60,068 nucleotides of DNA from Planctomycetota bacterium (GTDB taxonomy: Bacteria; Planctomycetota; UBA1135; GCA-002686595). The position numbers were made by a program, and so were the translations under genes. The notes under the pieces were generated by a model. It did no database searches and was not told where the DNA came from. It was given only the letters and a program-made list of their open reading frames with translations. Of the stretch, positions 1 through 8,382 are shown in pieces. Positions within the stretch are counted from its first letter, which is position 1; each line of letters opens with the position of its first letter. The stretch is from contig VGYZ01000013.1 of the NCBI GenBank assembly GCA_016872795.1, forward strand, positions 1 to 60,068, given 5' to 3'.

Positions 1-433
1 CAAAGACGCACAGGAACCACTGCACCTGCCAGCCCCAGAGCCAGTTCTCCCGCTGCGCGAGCGAAAAGACGATCAGCGAGACCACGGCGAGCAGCCATGT
101 CGGAGCGCGGCCGCCGAATGTCGCGCGCAACATCCCGGCCAGCAAGGCGAAGGTCACGCACGCGACGACGAAGCTCGCTGCGAACTCCCAGTGGATGTTC
201 CAGCCCGTCAGCGCGGCGAGCGACACCATCAGCGCCAACGGAGCGACGAGCCGGTGCTCGTTGTGCTGCTTCCACAGGTCCGCGAACGCGAGCTCGCCCG
301 TGTGGAATTTCTCGAGGAGCGGCACCAACTCCCACGGATCCCACATCGGCACCGGCACGCCGTAGACCCCGATCAGCGCGCGCACCGCGAGCGCGATTCG
401 CGCCGTCCTCGCTCTGCCCAGCACTCGCTCCAT
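1..433 (-). CDS. Membrane protein, N-terminal part (cut by window edge)
   Basis: Open minus-strand frame starting at the ATG at 433 and running off the left edge, so only the first 144 residues are present. It begins MERVLGRARTAR, followed by a motif with WDPWELVPLLEKF and QHNEHRL, then alternating hydrophobic stretches (about residues 65-80, 85-103 and 112-125) with a Trp-rich stretch at the edge. This layout (short cytosolic start, conserved 'LLEKF..GEL...L..QHNEHR' loop, then membrane helices) is familiar from large polytopic membrane proteins that are usually left unnamed, some of which look like GT-C glycosyltransferases. No function can be assigned. Codon third positions are almost all G or C, which supports coding. 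Confidence 0.7.
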   Translation of the reverse strand, partial: MERVLGRARTARIALAVRALIGVYGVPVPMWDPWELVPLLEKFHTGELAFADLWKQHNEHRLVAPLALMVSLAALTGWNIHWEFAASFVVACVTFALLAGMLRATFGGRAPTWLLAVVSLIVFSLAQRENWLWGWQVQWFLCVF

Positions 434-543
434 GCGCTCCCGCGCCTACCCCGCCCACCCGAAGGCCCGATAGCGCAGCTTCGAACGCGGACTCGCGAGC
501 GGCGATGCCAGCCGAGTGGTCCACCCGCGCTCGCGGCCGCGCG

Positions 544-1434
544 CTATTCCGCGGCCTTGGCGCGGCGCCAGGCGGACATCATTTCGTCGAGGGTGCAGGC
601 GCTGAACGGGCGCGCGAGGTCGCGCTCCATGGCGCGGAAGCGCGACTCGAAACGGCGCAGGGCGGCGCGGGTGGCGCGCTCGGGATCGAGGCGCAGGTAG
701 TTGCCGAGGAACGCACCGGCCATGAGCACGTCGCCGAGTTCCGACTCGAGGCGCTCGCGCTGCGCGTCGCTGGGCTTGCCGTCGCGCGCGGCGAGCAAGT
801 TCGCTGCCTCGATCTCGCGCGCGAGCTCGTCGACTTCTTCGCGCAGCTTGGCGAGCGCGCCCTGCACGTCGTCCCAGCGGAATCCCGCGGAGAGCGCCTT
901 CGAACCCATGCGCTGCGCGCGCTGCAGCGCCGGCAGCGCCACGGGAATGCCCGCGAGCGCACTTGTGTCCGCAGCCTTGGCCTCGCGCTCCTTGCGCTTG
1001 ATCGCATCCCAGTTGGCGAGCGCCTCGCTGGCGTCCGCCGCGACCACATCACCGAAGACGTGCGGATGGCGACGCTCGAGCTTCTCGCTCACGGCGAGCG
1101 CCACGGTCGCGAGATCGAAGCGTCCGTCCTGCTCCGCGATGCGCGCGAGCAGCACGAGCCCCATCAGCACGTCGCCGGCTTCCTCGACGGCATGGTCGAG
1201 GTCGCCCTGCTCGACGGCCTCGGCGAGCTCGTGCACTTCCTCGATCAGGTGCGGCACGGTGCTCGCGAGCGTCTGCTCGCGGTCCCACGGGCAGCCGTCC
1301 GGCGCGCGCAGGCGGTCGACGATCGCGACGAGCTTGCGCAGCGCATCCGCGCGCGGCTCGCCGATGGGCGCGGGGACTTCGAGGGGGCGGGGCGCGGGCT
1401 TCGCTTCGCTCATGTGCCCAGCATGACCCGCCAC
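544..1434 (-). CDS. mazG: Nucleoside triphosphate pyrophosphohydrolase MazG
   Basis: Cytosolic house-cleaning enzyme that hydrolyses (d)NTPs to NMP and pyrophosphate. Two tandem MazG domains are visible. The first has the Mg-binding EExxE at residues 65-69 with ExxD at 85-88. The second, around residues 190-240, carries EEVDEL and ELGDVL. The opening DGCPWDREQTL and the phrase ANWDAIKRKE are typical of the family, and 296 residues is close to the usual 260-280. The start is uncertain: ATG at 1434 or ATG at 1413 (MSEAK). Neither has a convincing ribosome binding site, and the extra seven residues are not conserved-looking. It stands alone and is divergent from the oxidoreductase at 1809. Confidence 0.93.
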   Translation of the reverse strand: MAGHAGHMSEAKPAPRPLEVPAPIGEPRADALRKLVAIVDRLRAPDGCPWDREQTLASTVPHLIEEVHELAEAVEQGDLDHAVEEAGDVLMGLVLLARIAEQDGRFDLATVALAVSEKLERRHPHVFGDVVAADASEALANWDAIKRKEREAKAADTSALAGIPVALPALQRAQRMGSKALSAGFRWDDVQGALAKLREEVDELAREIEAANLLAARDGKPSDAQRERLESELGDVLMAGAFLGNYLRLDPERATRAALRRFESRFRAMERDLARPFSACTLDEMMSAWRRAKAAE

Positions 1435-1808
1435 GCGCCCCGGAGGGAAGCGCCATGGCGGCGTGCAGACCAGACGCAGGAACCGCGCAGCGCTGCGTCG
1501 CCACAGGCAATCTCGCGGGAGAGGTTCGAGTGTCGCCGAACAACAGGCCGGAGAGCCGTCCCCCGACGACTCCCCGGCTCGCCGCCTCCTCGCGGGGCGG
1601 CGCGGTGCTCGCGCCCGTCGTTTCCGGTGCGCGGCCCATCACACTCCGATCTCAGGAGCGGCCTATCACGCCGCCACTTCCTTGGACGCCCGCGCGCGAA
1701 CTTCCTTCCCGCATTCCTGCGCCCGCCACAGGCTCCGCTTTGCGCACCCCTGTGCGCGCCCCGCGGGCCTTTGATTCCCCCGCCCCCCCACCCGATCATG
1801 CCCCCACC
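1435..1808. other. Divergent intergenic region, 374 bp
   Basis: This lies between the starts of mazG and the Gfo/Idh gene. The open frames here have Arg/Pro-rich translations without domain signals, so I read it as non-coding. A perfect 6-bp hairpin (GCGCAC, CCCT, GTGCGC) at 1742-1757 sits directly upstream of the predicted promoter at 1771-1799 and could be an operator or chance in GC-rich DNA. Nothing else was recognised. Confidence 0.5.
1771..1799 (+). promoter_or_regulatory. Predicted promoter of the Gfo/Idh-GT-GMC operon
   Basis: TTGATT (1771-1776), 17-bp spacer, GATCAT (1794-1799), then 9 bp to the ATG at 1809. The -35 and spacing are good and the -10 is weaker. Transcription would start about 2 nt before the ATG, and no Shine-Dalgarno sequence is present. 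Inferred from sequence only. Confidence 0.4.
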
Positions 1809-2864
1809 ATGCGCGTGGGACTGATCGGTGCCGGCAAGATCGGACAGCTGCGGGCGCGCACGCTGCGCGAGCATCCGCAGGTGGAGCTCGCGGCCGTGTT
1901 CGACCTCGACGCCGAGCTCGCGGCGAAGGCGGCATCAAAGAGCGGCGCGCGCGTCGTGCGCTCGCTCGACGAGTTCCTCGATGTGCCCATGGACGCCGTG
2001 GTGATCTCGACCCCCGTGCATGTCCACGAAGCTGCGTGCCTCGCGGCCTTCGCGCGCGGCCTGCATGTGCTGCTCGAGAAGCCGATCGCGAACACGGCGG
2101 TCGGAGCGCGCAAGCTCGTCGAGGCCGCGCTCGCCGCCCGGCGCGCCTTCGGCGTCGGCTTCAACCTGCGCTACTACCCGGCCTTCCGTTGCGTGCGCGA
2201 GACGCTCGCGCAAGGGCGCATCGGCACGCTCGACCATCTGCGCGTGTACGGCGGCCACGAAGGGCTGACGAAGTTCGCGCACGAGTGGGAATACAAGGCT
2301 CCGATCTCGGGCGGCGGCGCGCTGTGGGATGTCGGCATCCACATGAGCGACCTGGCGCGACACTTCCTCGGCGAGATCACCGAGGTGTACGGCGTCGCGA
2401 CGGAGAGCGTGTGGAATGTGCCCGGCTCCGAAGACAACGCGCTCGCGCTGCTGCGCTCGCCGGCGGGCGTCGCGGCCTCGTACCAAGCGACGTGGAGCGA
2501 GTGGAAGGGCTACGGGATCTTCGTCGAGGCCTACGGCGAGAGGGGCATGGTGCGCGGCGCCTACGCGCCGATGTCGAACTTGCTCGTGCTGCAGGAGCGC
2601 GCGGGCGCGCCGCGCACGACGACCAAGCTGCGCTACCCGTGGATCCAAGTGCGCGAGAAGCTGTTCTCGTGGCAAACGACGGCGCTCGAGTCGTTCCGGC
2701 TCGAGCTCGACGACTTCCTGCTCCTGTGCCGAGGTCGCCGCGACCTCGTGATCGCCGACGGCTACGCGGGCCTGCGCGCCTGCGAGATCGCCGAGGCGGT
2801 ACGGACCTGCACGCGCACCGGTGAGCGCGTCACGCTGCCGGAGCTCGGAAACATGCCCGCATGA
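1809..2864 (+). CDS. Gfo/Idh/MocA family NAD(P)-dependent oxidoreductase
   Basis: Cytosolic sugar or inositol-type dehydrogenase of 351 residues. The N-terminus has the Rossmann motif GLIGAGKIG at residues 4-12, and LLEKPIA carries the EKP signature Lys near residue 90. The C-terminal substrate domain has GALWDVGIHMSDLARH, the usual D..xH active-site region. I chose the ATG at 1809 because the Rossmann strand begins two residues later and the upstream in-frame sequence is not protein-like. It overlaps the glycosyltransferase by 4 nt (ATGA), so the two are translationally coupled. With the GMC oxidoreductase this suggests oxidation of a sugar or glycan-linked substrate, but the substrate cannot be read from sequence. 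Confidence 0.88.
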   Translation: MRVGLIGAGKIGQLRARTLREHPQVELAAVFDLDAELAAKAASKSGARVVRSLDEFLDVPMDAVVISTPVHVHEAACLAAFARGLHVLLEKPIANTAVGARKLVEAALAARRAFGVGFNLRYYPAFRCVRETLAQGRIGTLDHLRVYGGHEGLTKFAHEWEYKAPISGGGALWDVGIHMSDLARHFLGEITEVYGVATESVWNVPGSEDNALALLRSPAGVAASYQATWSEWKGYGIFVEAYGERGMVRGAYAPMSNLLVLQERAGAPRTTTKLRYPWIQVREKLFSWQTTALESFRLELDDFLLLCRGRRDLVIADGYAGLRACEIAEAVRTCTRTGERVTLPELGNMPA

Positions 2865-3799
2865 GCGCGAGCGCGTCGGCTGCAGTCGTGGCGGGGCGCA
2901 TGAGCCTCGTGATCACGGTCGTCGAAGGCGGCGACACGCTGCGCGCGTTTCTGCACGCCTTGCGCGCGCAAGTCGACGCTCCCGCGCTAGAGATCCTCGC
3001 GCCGTACGACGACTCGCGCCCCGACATCGGCGCACTCGCGAGCGAGTTCCCCGAGGTGCGCTTCTTCTCTATCGGAGCCCCGACCACGACGCATCCGCTC
3101 GCGTCGGCGGGCGGCCAGCACGAGCTCTTCGACCGGCGCCGCGCCGCCGGCCTCAAGGTCGCGAGCGGCGAGCTCGTCGGCATCCTCGAGGATCGCGCGC
3201 CGCCGCGGCGCGACTGGTGCGCGACGATGGCGCGCCTGCACGCGAGCACGAACCACGCGGCGATCGGCGGCGCGATCGACTGCGCCTCGAACGACTCGCT
3301 CAACTGGGCCTTCCACGCCTGCGACTTCAGTCGCTACGCGCCGCCGTTCGAGGCTGGAACGCGCATGTGGATCTCCGATGTAAATGTCTGCTACAAGCGC
3401 CGCGCCGTCGAGCTCACGCGCGACCTGTGGCACACGCGCTTCCACGAGCCGGAAGTGCACTGGCGCCTGCTCGAGCACGGCGGGACGCTGTTCCTCACGC
3501 CCGAGGCCGCGGTCGACTACCGCACGCGCTACACGAGCCTGCTCGGCGTGCTGCCCGAGCGCTTCGGCTGGGCACGACTGTTCGGCTGCGTGCGCGCGCG
3601 CAATGTGTCGGCGCTCGAGCGACTCAAGCTCATCGCCGCGGGACCGCTGATCCCGTTCGTGCTGTTCGCGCGTCACGCGCGCGCGCAGCAGCGCCGCGGC
3701 TTCGGCGCGCAGTTCTGGCGCTCGGCGCCGTGGATGTTCCCGATGCTCTGCGCGTGGTCCGCGGGCGAAGTGTGGGGCTACATCACGAGGCGCGGATGA
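2861..3799 (+). CDS. Glycosyltransferase, family 2-like
   Basis: 312 residues. The N-terminal SLVITVVEGGDTLRAFL resembles the GT-A opening beta strand. An acidic PYDDSRPD and a later EDRAPP stand where GT2 enzymes keep nucleotide-sugar and DxD residues, but a canonical DxD is not evident. The middle part, with SDVNVCYKRRAVE, resembles the acceptor region of GT2 enzymes. A hydrophobic segment near residues 263-280 (LIAAGPLIPFVLFA) probably ties it to the membrane. It overlaps its neighbours by 4 nt on both sides and is the middle gene of a coupled trio. Likely role: adding sugar to a cell-surface or lipid-linked glycan. Donor and acceptor are unknown. Confidence 0.7.
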   Translation: MSASASAAVVAGRMSLVITVVEGGDTLRAFLHALRAQVDAPALEILAPYDDSRPDIGALASEFPEVRFFSIGAPTTTHPLASAGGQHELFDRRRAAGLKVASGELVGILEDRAPPRRDWCATMARLHASTNHAAIGGAIDCASNDSLNWAFHACDFSRYAPPFEAGTRMWISDVNVCYKRRAVELTRDLWHTRFHEPEVHWRLLEHGGTLFLTPEAAVDYRTRYTSLLGVLPERFGWARLFGCVRARNVSALERLKLIAAGPLIPFVLFARHARAQQRRGFGAQFWRSAPWMFPMLCAWSAGEVWGYITRRG

Positions 3800-5391
3800 G
3801 CACGCCCATCGAATTCGACGCGCTCGTCGTCGGCTCGGGCGCCGCGGGCGGCTGGGCGGCGAAGGAGCTGTGCGAGCGCGGGCTGCGCACGCTGCTGCTC
3901 GAGGCCGGTCGCACGCTCGACCCCGCGCGCGACTTCCCGCCACCGCCCGCGAAGGACACATCGAAGCTGCAGGTCTGGACGCGCGGCCGCGCGTTCCTCG
4001 AAGGGCAAGGCATGCAGGCGCGCTGCATGTCGTTCAGCCGCATGACGCGGCACTTGTTCGTCAACGACCGCGAGAACCCGTACACGACGGAGCGCGGCGC
4101 GCCGTTCAACTGGTACCGCGGTCGCCAGCTCGGCGGTCGCATGCACCTGTGGGGCCGCAACGCGCTGCGCATCGGCGACAGCGAGCTGCACCCGCAGGAC
4201 GGCGCGAGCGGCGGCTGGCCGATCGCCTACGCGGACTTGGAGCCTTGGTACGAGAAGGTCGAGCGCTTCCTCGGCGTGCACGGCAGCGCCGCCGGAATCG
4301 CGAGCATTCCCGACGGCGTGTACGACCAGCCGCTGCCGCTCACAGGCATCGAGCGCCGCATCCTCGCCACGCTGGCCATGTCGTGGCGCGAGCGCCCCGC
4401 GACGACCTGCCGCATCGTGCGCCACACGACCGATCGCCGCACGCTGCCCGTCGCCGCCGCGCTCGCCACGGGCAAGCTCACGCTCCGGAGCCTCGCCGCG
4501 GTCTCGCGCGTGCTCGTCGATGCGCAAGGGCGCGCGAGCGGCGTCGAGTTCGTCGATGTCGAGACGCGCGAGCGCCACGAGGCGCGCGCGCAGGTGGTCG
4601 TGCTCGCCGCCTCGACGATCGAGACCCTGCGCATCCTGCTGAACTCGCGCTCGGCGGAGCACCCCGCGGGCCTCGGCAACTCGAGCGGCCTGCTCGGCCG
4701 CGCACTCACGGACCATGTGATGGTGTTCAACGCCGGCCCCGCGCCCGTCGAAGGCGCGCCGCGCACGGATCCCTACGACTTCGGCTCGCAGTCGGGCCTC
4801 TACATCCCGAGCTTCCGCAACGCGCACGGACGCAGCGACGCGCCCTTCCGCCGCGGCTATTCGATTCTCGGCTCGGTCGGACGCATCGAGCCCGGCTGGT
4901 TCTTCATGGCCGTCGGCGAGATGCTGCCCAACCTCGACAATCGCGTGACGAGCGACCCGAAGGTGGTCGACGCGCTCGGGATTCCCGTGGCGCGCGTGCG
5001 CTGCGTGCACGGCTCCAACGAGGCGGCCATGGTGCGCGACATGCAGGCGACGCTGCTCGAGCTCGCGAGCACCTGCGGCCTCGAGGTCGATCACCTGCGG
5101 CGCGAGAGCTTCCTCGCGAAGCTCGTGCACGGCGCCACGCGGCGCATGGTCTACACGCCCGGGGGCGCGCTCTTGCCGGGCTCCGCGGTCCACGAAGCCG
5201 GCGGCGCTCCGATGGGCGCGAGTGCGAGCGACTCGGTCGTCGACGCGCACAACCGCCTGTGGGACTCGCCCAATGTGCTCGTCACGGACTCGGCCTGCTT
5301 CCCGACCTCGCCGTTCCAGAACCCGGGGCTCACGATCATGGCGCTCTCCGCGCGCGCGGCGCACGCGGCGGCGGACTCACTCGGCGCGTGA
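3796..5391 (+). CDS. GMC family FAD-dependent oxidoreductase
   Basis: 531 residues. The FAD-binding GSGAAGGWAAKEL starts at about residue 12 and is followed by LLLEAGR. The C-terminal GMC signature is intact: HEAGGAPMG with the active-site His, VTDSACFPTSPFQNP with the paired Asn, and GLTIMALSARAA. Family members oxidise alcohols and sugars such as glucose, choline and glucoside-3-OH. The ATG at 3796 overlaps the preceding stop (ATGA). No Tat or Sec signal is visible, so it is probably cytosolic. Its 3' end overlaps the end of the convergent epimerase gene by 15 nt. The substrate is probably a sugar, by context with the Gfo/Idh enzyme and glycosyltransferase. Confidence 0.88.
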   Translation: MSTPIEFDALVVGSGAAGGWAAKELCERGLRTLLLEAGRTLDPARDFPPPPAKDTSKLQVWTRGRAFLEGQGMQARCMSFSRMTRHLFVNDRENPYTTERGAPFNWYRGRQLGGRMHLWGRNALRIGDSELHPQDGASGGWPIAYADLEPWYEKVERFLGVHGSAAGIASIPDGVYDQPLPLTGIERRILATLAMSWRERPATTCRIVRHTTDRRTLPVAAALATGKLTLRSLAAVSRVLVDAQGRASGVEFVDVETRERHEARAQVVVLAASTIETLRILLNSRSAEHPAGLGNSSGLLGRALTDHVMVFNAGPAPVEGAPRTDPYDFGSQSGLYIPSFRNAHGRSDAPFRRGYSILGSVGRIEPGWFFMAVGEMLPNLDNRVTSDPKVVDALGIPVARVRCVHGSNEAAMVRDMQATLLELASTCGLEVDHLRRESFLAKLVHGATRRMVYTPGGALLPGSAVHEAGGAPMGASASDSVVDAHNRLWDSPNVLVTDSACFPTSPFQNPGLTIMALSARAAHAAADSLGA

Positions 5392-6273
5392 CGGCCAGCC
5401 GAGCGTGCGGCGCGCGAGCTCGCACGGATAGTCGAGCGGCCGACAGCGCGCGGCCAGGCGCGCAGGATGCAGGGAGCCCGCGCTCGAGCCGACGGCGCTC
5501 GCGAGGCGCGACGCTGCGTTCAAGAGTCCCCACGGAAGAGAGAGCACGAGTGGACGCGGCCGGATCGCTGCCGCGAGCGTGCGCAGGTACTCGCCGCGCG
5601 TCGTGACGCGCTCGTCGACGACATTGACGGTGAAGTCGCCCTGCCGCACTTCCGCGGCGAGCACGAAGGCCTGCGCGCAGGACTCGAGCGACACGAGCGG
5701 CAAGCGCGCGGTGCCGCACAGCGCGATCCACGCTCGCCCACCGAGGGCGATACCGAGGTGGTGGAACCACTCTCGCCCGGGACCATGGATGAGCCCCGGC
5801 CGCAGAATGCGCGCGTCGAGTCGACTGTCGCGCGCGAGCCGCTCGACCTCGAGCTTCGCCGCCACATAGGGCCCGCGCGCGGCGAGATCTCGCTCGAGCG
5901 GGGCCGACTCGTCGAGACGCTCCGCGCAGCGGCGATGGTCGTAGACCGCGAGCGAGCTGGCGAGCACGAGGCGCCCCACGCCCGAGCGTTCGAGCGCGGC
6001 GAGGAGCGTGCGGGTCGCCGCGATCGTGTCGCGCTGCTGCTTGGTCTCGTCGTTGCGCATCGAGGCCGCGCAGTGGATCACCGCGTCGTGGCCCGCGACG
6101 AGCGCCTCGAGTTCCGTCGATTGCGCGAGATCGCAGCGCACGGCGCGCGCAGGCGCGAAGTCACCGCGCGGCTCGCCGCGCACGAGCGCCGTCACCGCGT
6201 GGCCGCGCGCGAGTGCGGCGCGCACGACCGCGCCGCCGAGAAAGCCGCCTGCGCCGGTGACGAGGATCCGCAT
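5377..6273 (-). CDS. NAD-dependent epimerase/dehydratase (extended SDR)
   Basis: 298 residues. MRILVTGAGGFLGGAVV has the GxxGxxG nucleotide-binding motif. VIHCAASMRN, LVLASSLAVYDH and a YVAAK motif near residue 140 give the Ser/Tyr/Lys catalytic set, and ILRPGLIHGPG is the usual 'RPxxxYGPG' region. Such enzymes epimerise, reduce or dehydrate nucleotide sugars, or act on sterols and flavonoids. The start at 6273 is chosen because the Rossmann strand begins immediately; the longer open frame upstream is not protein-like. It converges on the GMC gene, and the two stop regions overlap. A role in the same glycan pathway is plausible but not shown. Confidence 0.85.
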   Translation of the reverse strand: MRILVTGAGGFLGGAVVRAALARGHAVTALVRGEPRGDFAPARAVRCDLAQSTELEALVAGHDAVIHCAASMRNDETKQQRDTIAATRTLLAALERSGVGRLVLASSLAVYDHRRCAERLDESAPLERDLAARGPYVAAKLEVERLARDSRLDARILRPGLIHGPGREWFHHLGIALGGRAWIALCGTARLPLVSLESCAQAFVLAAEVRQGDFTVNVVDERVTTRGEYLRTLAAAIRPRPLVLSLPWGLLNAASRLASAVGSSAGSLHPARLAARCRPLDYPCELARRTLGWPSRAE

Positions 6274-6376
6274 CGGCTCCACTACACCGCGCGCCGAGGC
6301 TCGACTCCAGAGCTCGCACGCGGCGAGCCGCCAAGGTGCGCTCCCGAGCGCCGCGCTGCCCCGCGCCCTCGAGCCT

Positions 6377-7090
6377 TCAGGAGAGGTAGGCGATCGGATC
6401 GCGCAGCCCGGCGCGCGCGAAGCCCGCGAGCCGCAGCTGGCAGGCGTCGCAGCGGCCGCACGCCAGCCAAACCCCGTCGCGCGAGACGGGGTCATAACAG
6501 GTGTGCGTCAGCGCGAAGTCGACGCCGAGCTCGAGCCCGCGCGCGACGATCTGCGCCTTGTCGAGCTCGAGCAGCGGGGCGTGCACGCGAAAGCGCGCGC
6601 CAGCCTCGGCCCCGGCGGCGGTCGCCACGCTCGCGAGCGCCTCGAACGCCCGCAGGAACTCCGGTCGGCAGTCGGGGTAGCCCGAGTAGTCGATCGCGTT
6701 CACGCCCACGAACAAGTCGCGCGCGCCGCGGGCTTCTGCGAGGCCGAGCGCGATCGAGAGGAACACGATGTTGCGCGCCGGAACATAGGTCACGGGAACA
6801 TCGTGGCCGAGATTCGCGGCGGGCCGGTCCTTGGGCACCGCGATGTCCGCCGTGAGCGCCGAGCCGCCGATCTGGCCGAGCTCGACCGCGACCTCGATGT
6901 GCTCGGCCGCCCCGAGCGCGCGCGCGACGCGCTGCGCGGCTTCGAGCTCGCAGGCATGGCGCTGGCCGTAGCGCACCGACAGCGCGAGCGTCTCGAACCC
7001 GCGCGCGCAGGCCTCGGCGAGCACCACGGCCGAGTCCATGCCGCCGGAGACGAGGCACACGGCGCGCGGCGGGCGTTGCGGAGAGGTCAC
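6377..7090 (-). CDS. queC: 7-cyano-7-deazaguanine synthase QueC
   Basis: Converts 7-carboxy-7-deazaguanine to preQ0 with ATP and ammonia, in the queuosine and deazaguanine pathway; cytosolic. The PP-loop SGGMDSAV is near the N-terminus, and VPARNIVFLSIALGLAEA and GVNAIDYSGYPDCRP are QueC signatures. The zinc-binding end has CGRCDAC, with a further Cys in HTCYDP. The length of about 237 residues fits. Start: GTG at 7090 or GTG at 7096. I prefer 7090 because a TACCCT hexamer ends 6 bp before it, which suits a leaderless message. No other queuosine gene is in the window. Confidence 0.95.
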   Translation of the reverse strand: MTSPQRPPRAVCLVSGGMDSAVVLAEACARGFETLALSVRYGQRHACELEAAQRVARALGAAEHIEVAVELGQIGGSALTADIAVPKDRPAANLGHDVPVTYVPARNIVFLSIALGLAEARGARDLFVGVNAIDYSGYPDCRPEFLRAFEALASVATAAGAEAGARFRVHAPLLELDKAQIVARGLELGVDFALTHTCYDPVSRDGVWLACGRCDACQLRLAGFARAGLRDPIAYLS

Positions 7091-7096
7091 GCGCAC

Positions 7097-7102
7097 AGGG
7101 TA
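7097..7102 (-). promoter_or_regulatory. Predicted -10 element of queC
   Basis: TACCCT on the minus strand, 6 bp before the GTG at 7090. It overlaps the alternative start region, and no Shine-Dalgarno sequence is present, so a leaderless transcript is predicted. Confidence 0.4.
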
Positions 7103-7177
7103 GCAGCCGCGCCCGACGCGCTCGCGCCTCTCGAAGCTCCGCGCGGGGGTGCTAGGAGAGGCCGTGTGCGAGCCTGC

Positions 7178-7183
7178 TAGACT
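7178..7183 (+). promoter_or_regulatory. Predicted -10 element of mrp
   Basis: TAGACT, 41 bp before the ATG at 7225; a similar TAGGAG lies at 7153-7158. The leader would be about 35 nt. There is no clear -35 at 17-19 bp. Confidence 0.3.
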
Positions 7184-7224
7184 CCTCGCCCTTCCATCCG
7201 CTCCCGCCCCCCTCGCCCCGCCCC

Positions 7225-8379
7225 ATGCCCGCTACCACCAAGGCCCAGATCCTCGACGCACTCCGCAAGGTCCAGGACCCCGACCTGCACCAGGACATCG
7301 TGAGCCTCGGCTTCGTCAAGAAGGCCGAGATCGAAGACGGCATCGTCTCGGTCACGATCAACCTGACCACGCCGGCCTGCCCGGTGAAGGACCAGCTGAA
7401 GGCCCAGGCCGAGGGACTCCTGCGCGCGCTGAGCGGCGTGCGCGAAGTGAGAGTCGAGATGACCGCCGAGGTGCGCGGCCAACAGGGTGGCGCGCCGCGC
7501 GTGCTCGCTCCTGAGGTGCGCCACATCGTCGCGGTGTCGTCAGGCAAGGGTGGCGTCGGCAAGAGCACCGTGGCCGTCAACCTCGCCGTCGCGCTGGCCC
7601 AGTCCGGCGCCAAGGTCGGCCTGCTCGACTGCGACATCTACGGCCCCGATGTGCCGATCATGATGGGTCTCTCCGGCGCGCCGGATCAGGTCGGTCGCAA
7701 GCTGCTCCCCAAGGAGCGCCACGGCATCAAGACCATGTCGATCGGCTACCTGCTCGACGACGAGAAACCGGCCATCTGGCGCGGTCCGATGGTGCACAAG
7801 CTGATCGAGCAGTTCCTCGGCGATGTCGAGTGGGGTGCGCTCGACTACCTGCTCGTCGATATGCCGCCGGGCACCGGCGACGCGCAGCTCTCGCTGGCGC
7901 AGATCGTGCCGCTGTCGGGTGCGGTGATCGTGACGACGCCGCAAGCCGTGTCGACCTTCGACGTCGGCAAGGCGATCGCGATGTTCCGACAGGTCAATGT
8001 CGAGATCCTCGGTCTGGTCGAGAACATGTCCGGCTTCGTCGTCGAGGGCCGAGTCGAGGGCGCGAACGCCGGCCAGAAGGTCGCGTTCGACGTCGGAGCG
8101 GGCACCCAGACCGTCACGACCAACGAGGACGGCCGCTTCCACGCGGTGTTCAACCTCTTCGGCGCCGGCGGCGGCGACATGCTGTGCAAGAAGCACGGCT
8201 TCCCGCTGCTCGGCCGCGTGCCCCTGAACCCGGTCGTGCGCGTCGGCGGCGACGCGGGCGATCCGGTCACCATCGCGCACGCCTCCTCGCCGGTCGCAGG
8301 CGCGTTCCGCGAAGTTGCCGGGCGCGTGGCCCAGCGCCTCGCGATCAAGTCGATGCAGGCTCTGCCGATCCTGCAGTAG
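7225..8379 (+). CDS. mrp: Mrp/ApbC-type P-loop ATPase with altered Fe-S region
   Basis: Fe-S cluster carrier ATPase family, 384 residues, cytosolic. The N-terminal MIP18-like (DUF59) domain spans residues 1-80, with DPDLHQDIVSLGFV and TTPACPVKDQ. It is followed by the deviant Walker A SSGKGGVGKST near 107-117, LLDCDIYGPDVP and VDMPPGTGD. Normally the protein then reads ENMS followed by a CPxC motif that bridges the dimer through a 4Fe-4S cluster. Here, after ENMSG (266-270), there is an insertion of about 30 residues without cysteine, and the normal FGxGG follows. One Cys (DMLCKKHG) remains nearby. The ATPase core is intact, but cluster binding in the usual way looks lost. Confidence 0.92.
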   Translation: MPATTKAQILDALRKVQDPDLHQDIVSLGFVKKAEIEDGIVSVTINLTTPACPVKDQLKAQAEGLLRALSGVREVRVEMTAEVRGQQGGAPRVLAPEVRHIVAVSSGKGGVGKSTVAVNLAVALAQSGAKVGLLDCDIYGPDVPIMMGLSGAPDQVGRKLLPKERHGIKTMSIGYLLDDEKPAIWRGPMVHKLIEQFLGDVEWGALDYLLVDMPPGTGDAQLSLAQIVPLSGAVIVTTPQAVSTFDVGKAIAMFRQVNVEILGLVENMSGFVVEGRVEGANAGQKVAFDVGAGTQTVTTNEDGRFHAVFNLFGAGGGDMLCKKHGFPLLGRVPLNPVVRVGGDAGDPVTIAHASSPVAGAFREVAGRVAQRLAIKSMQALPILQ

Positions 8380-8382
8380 CGC

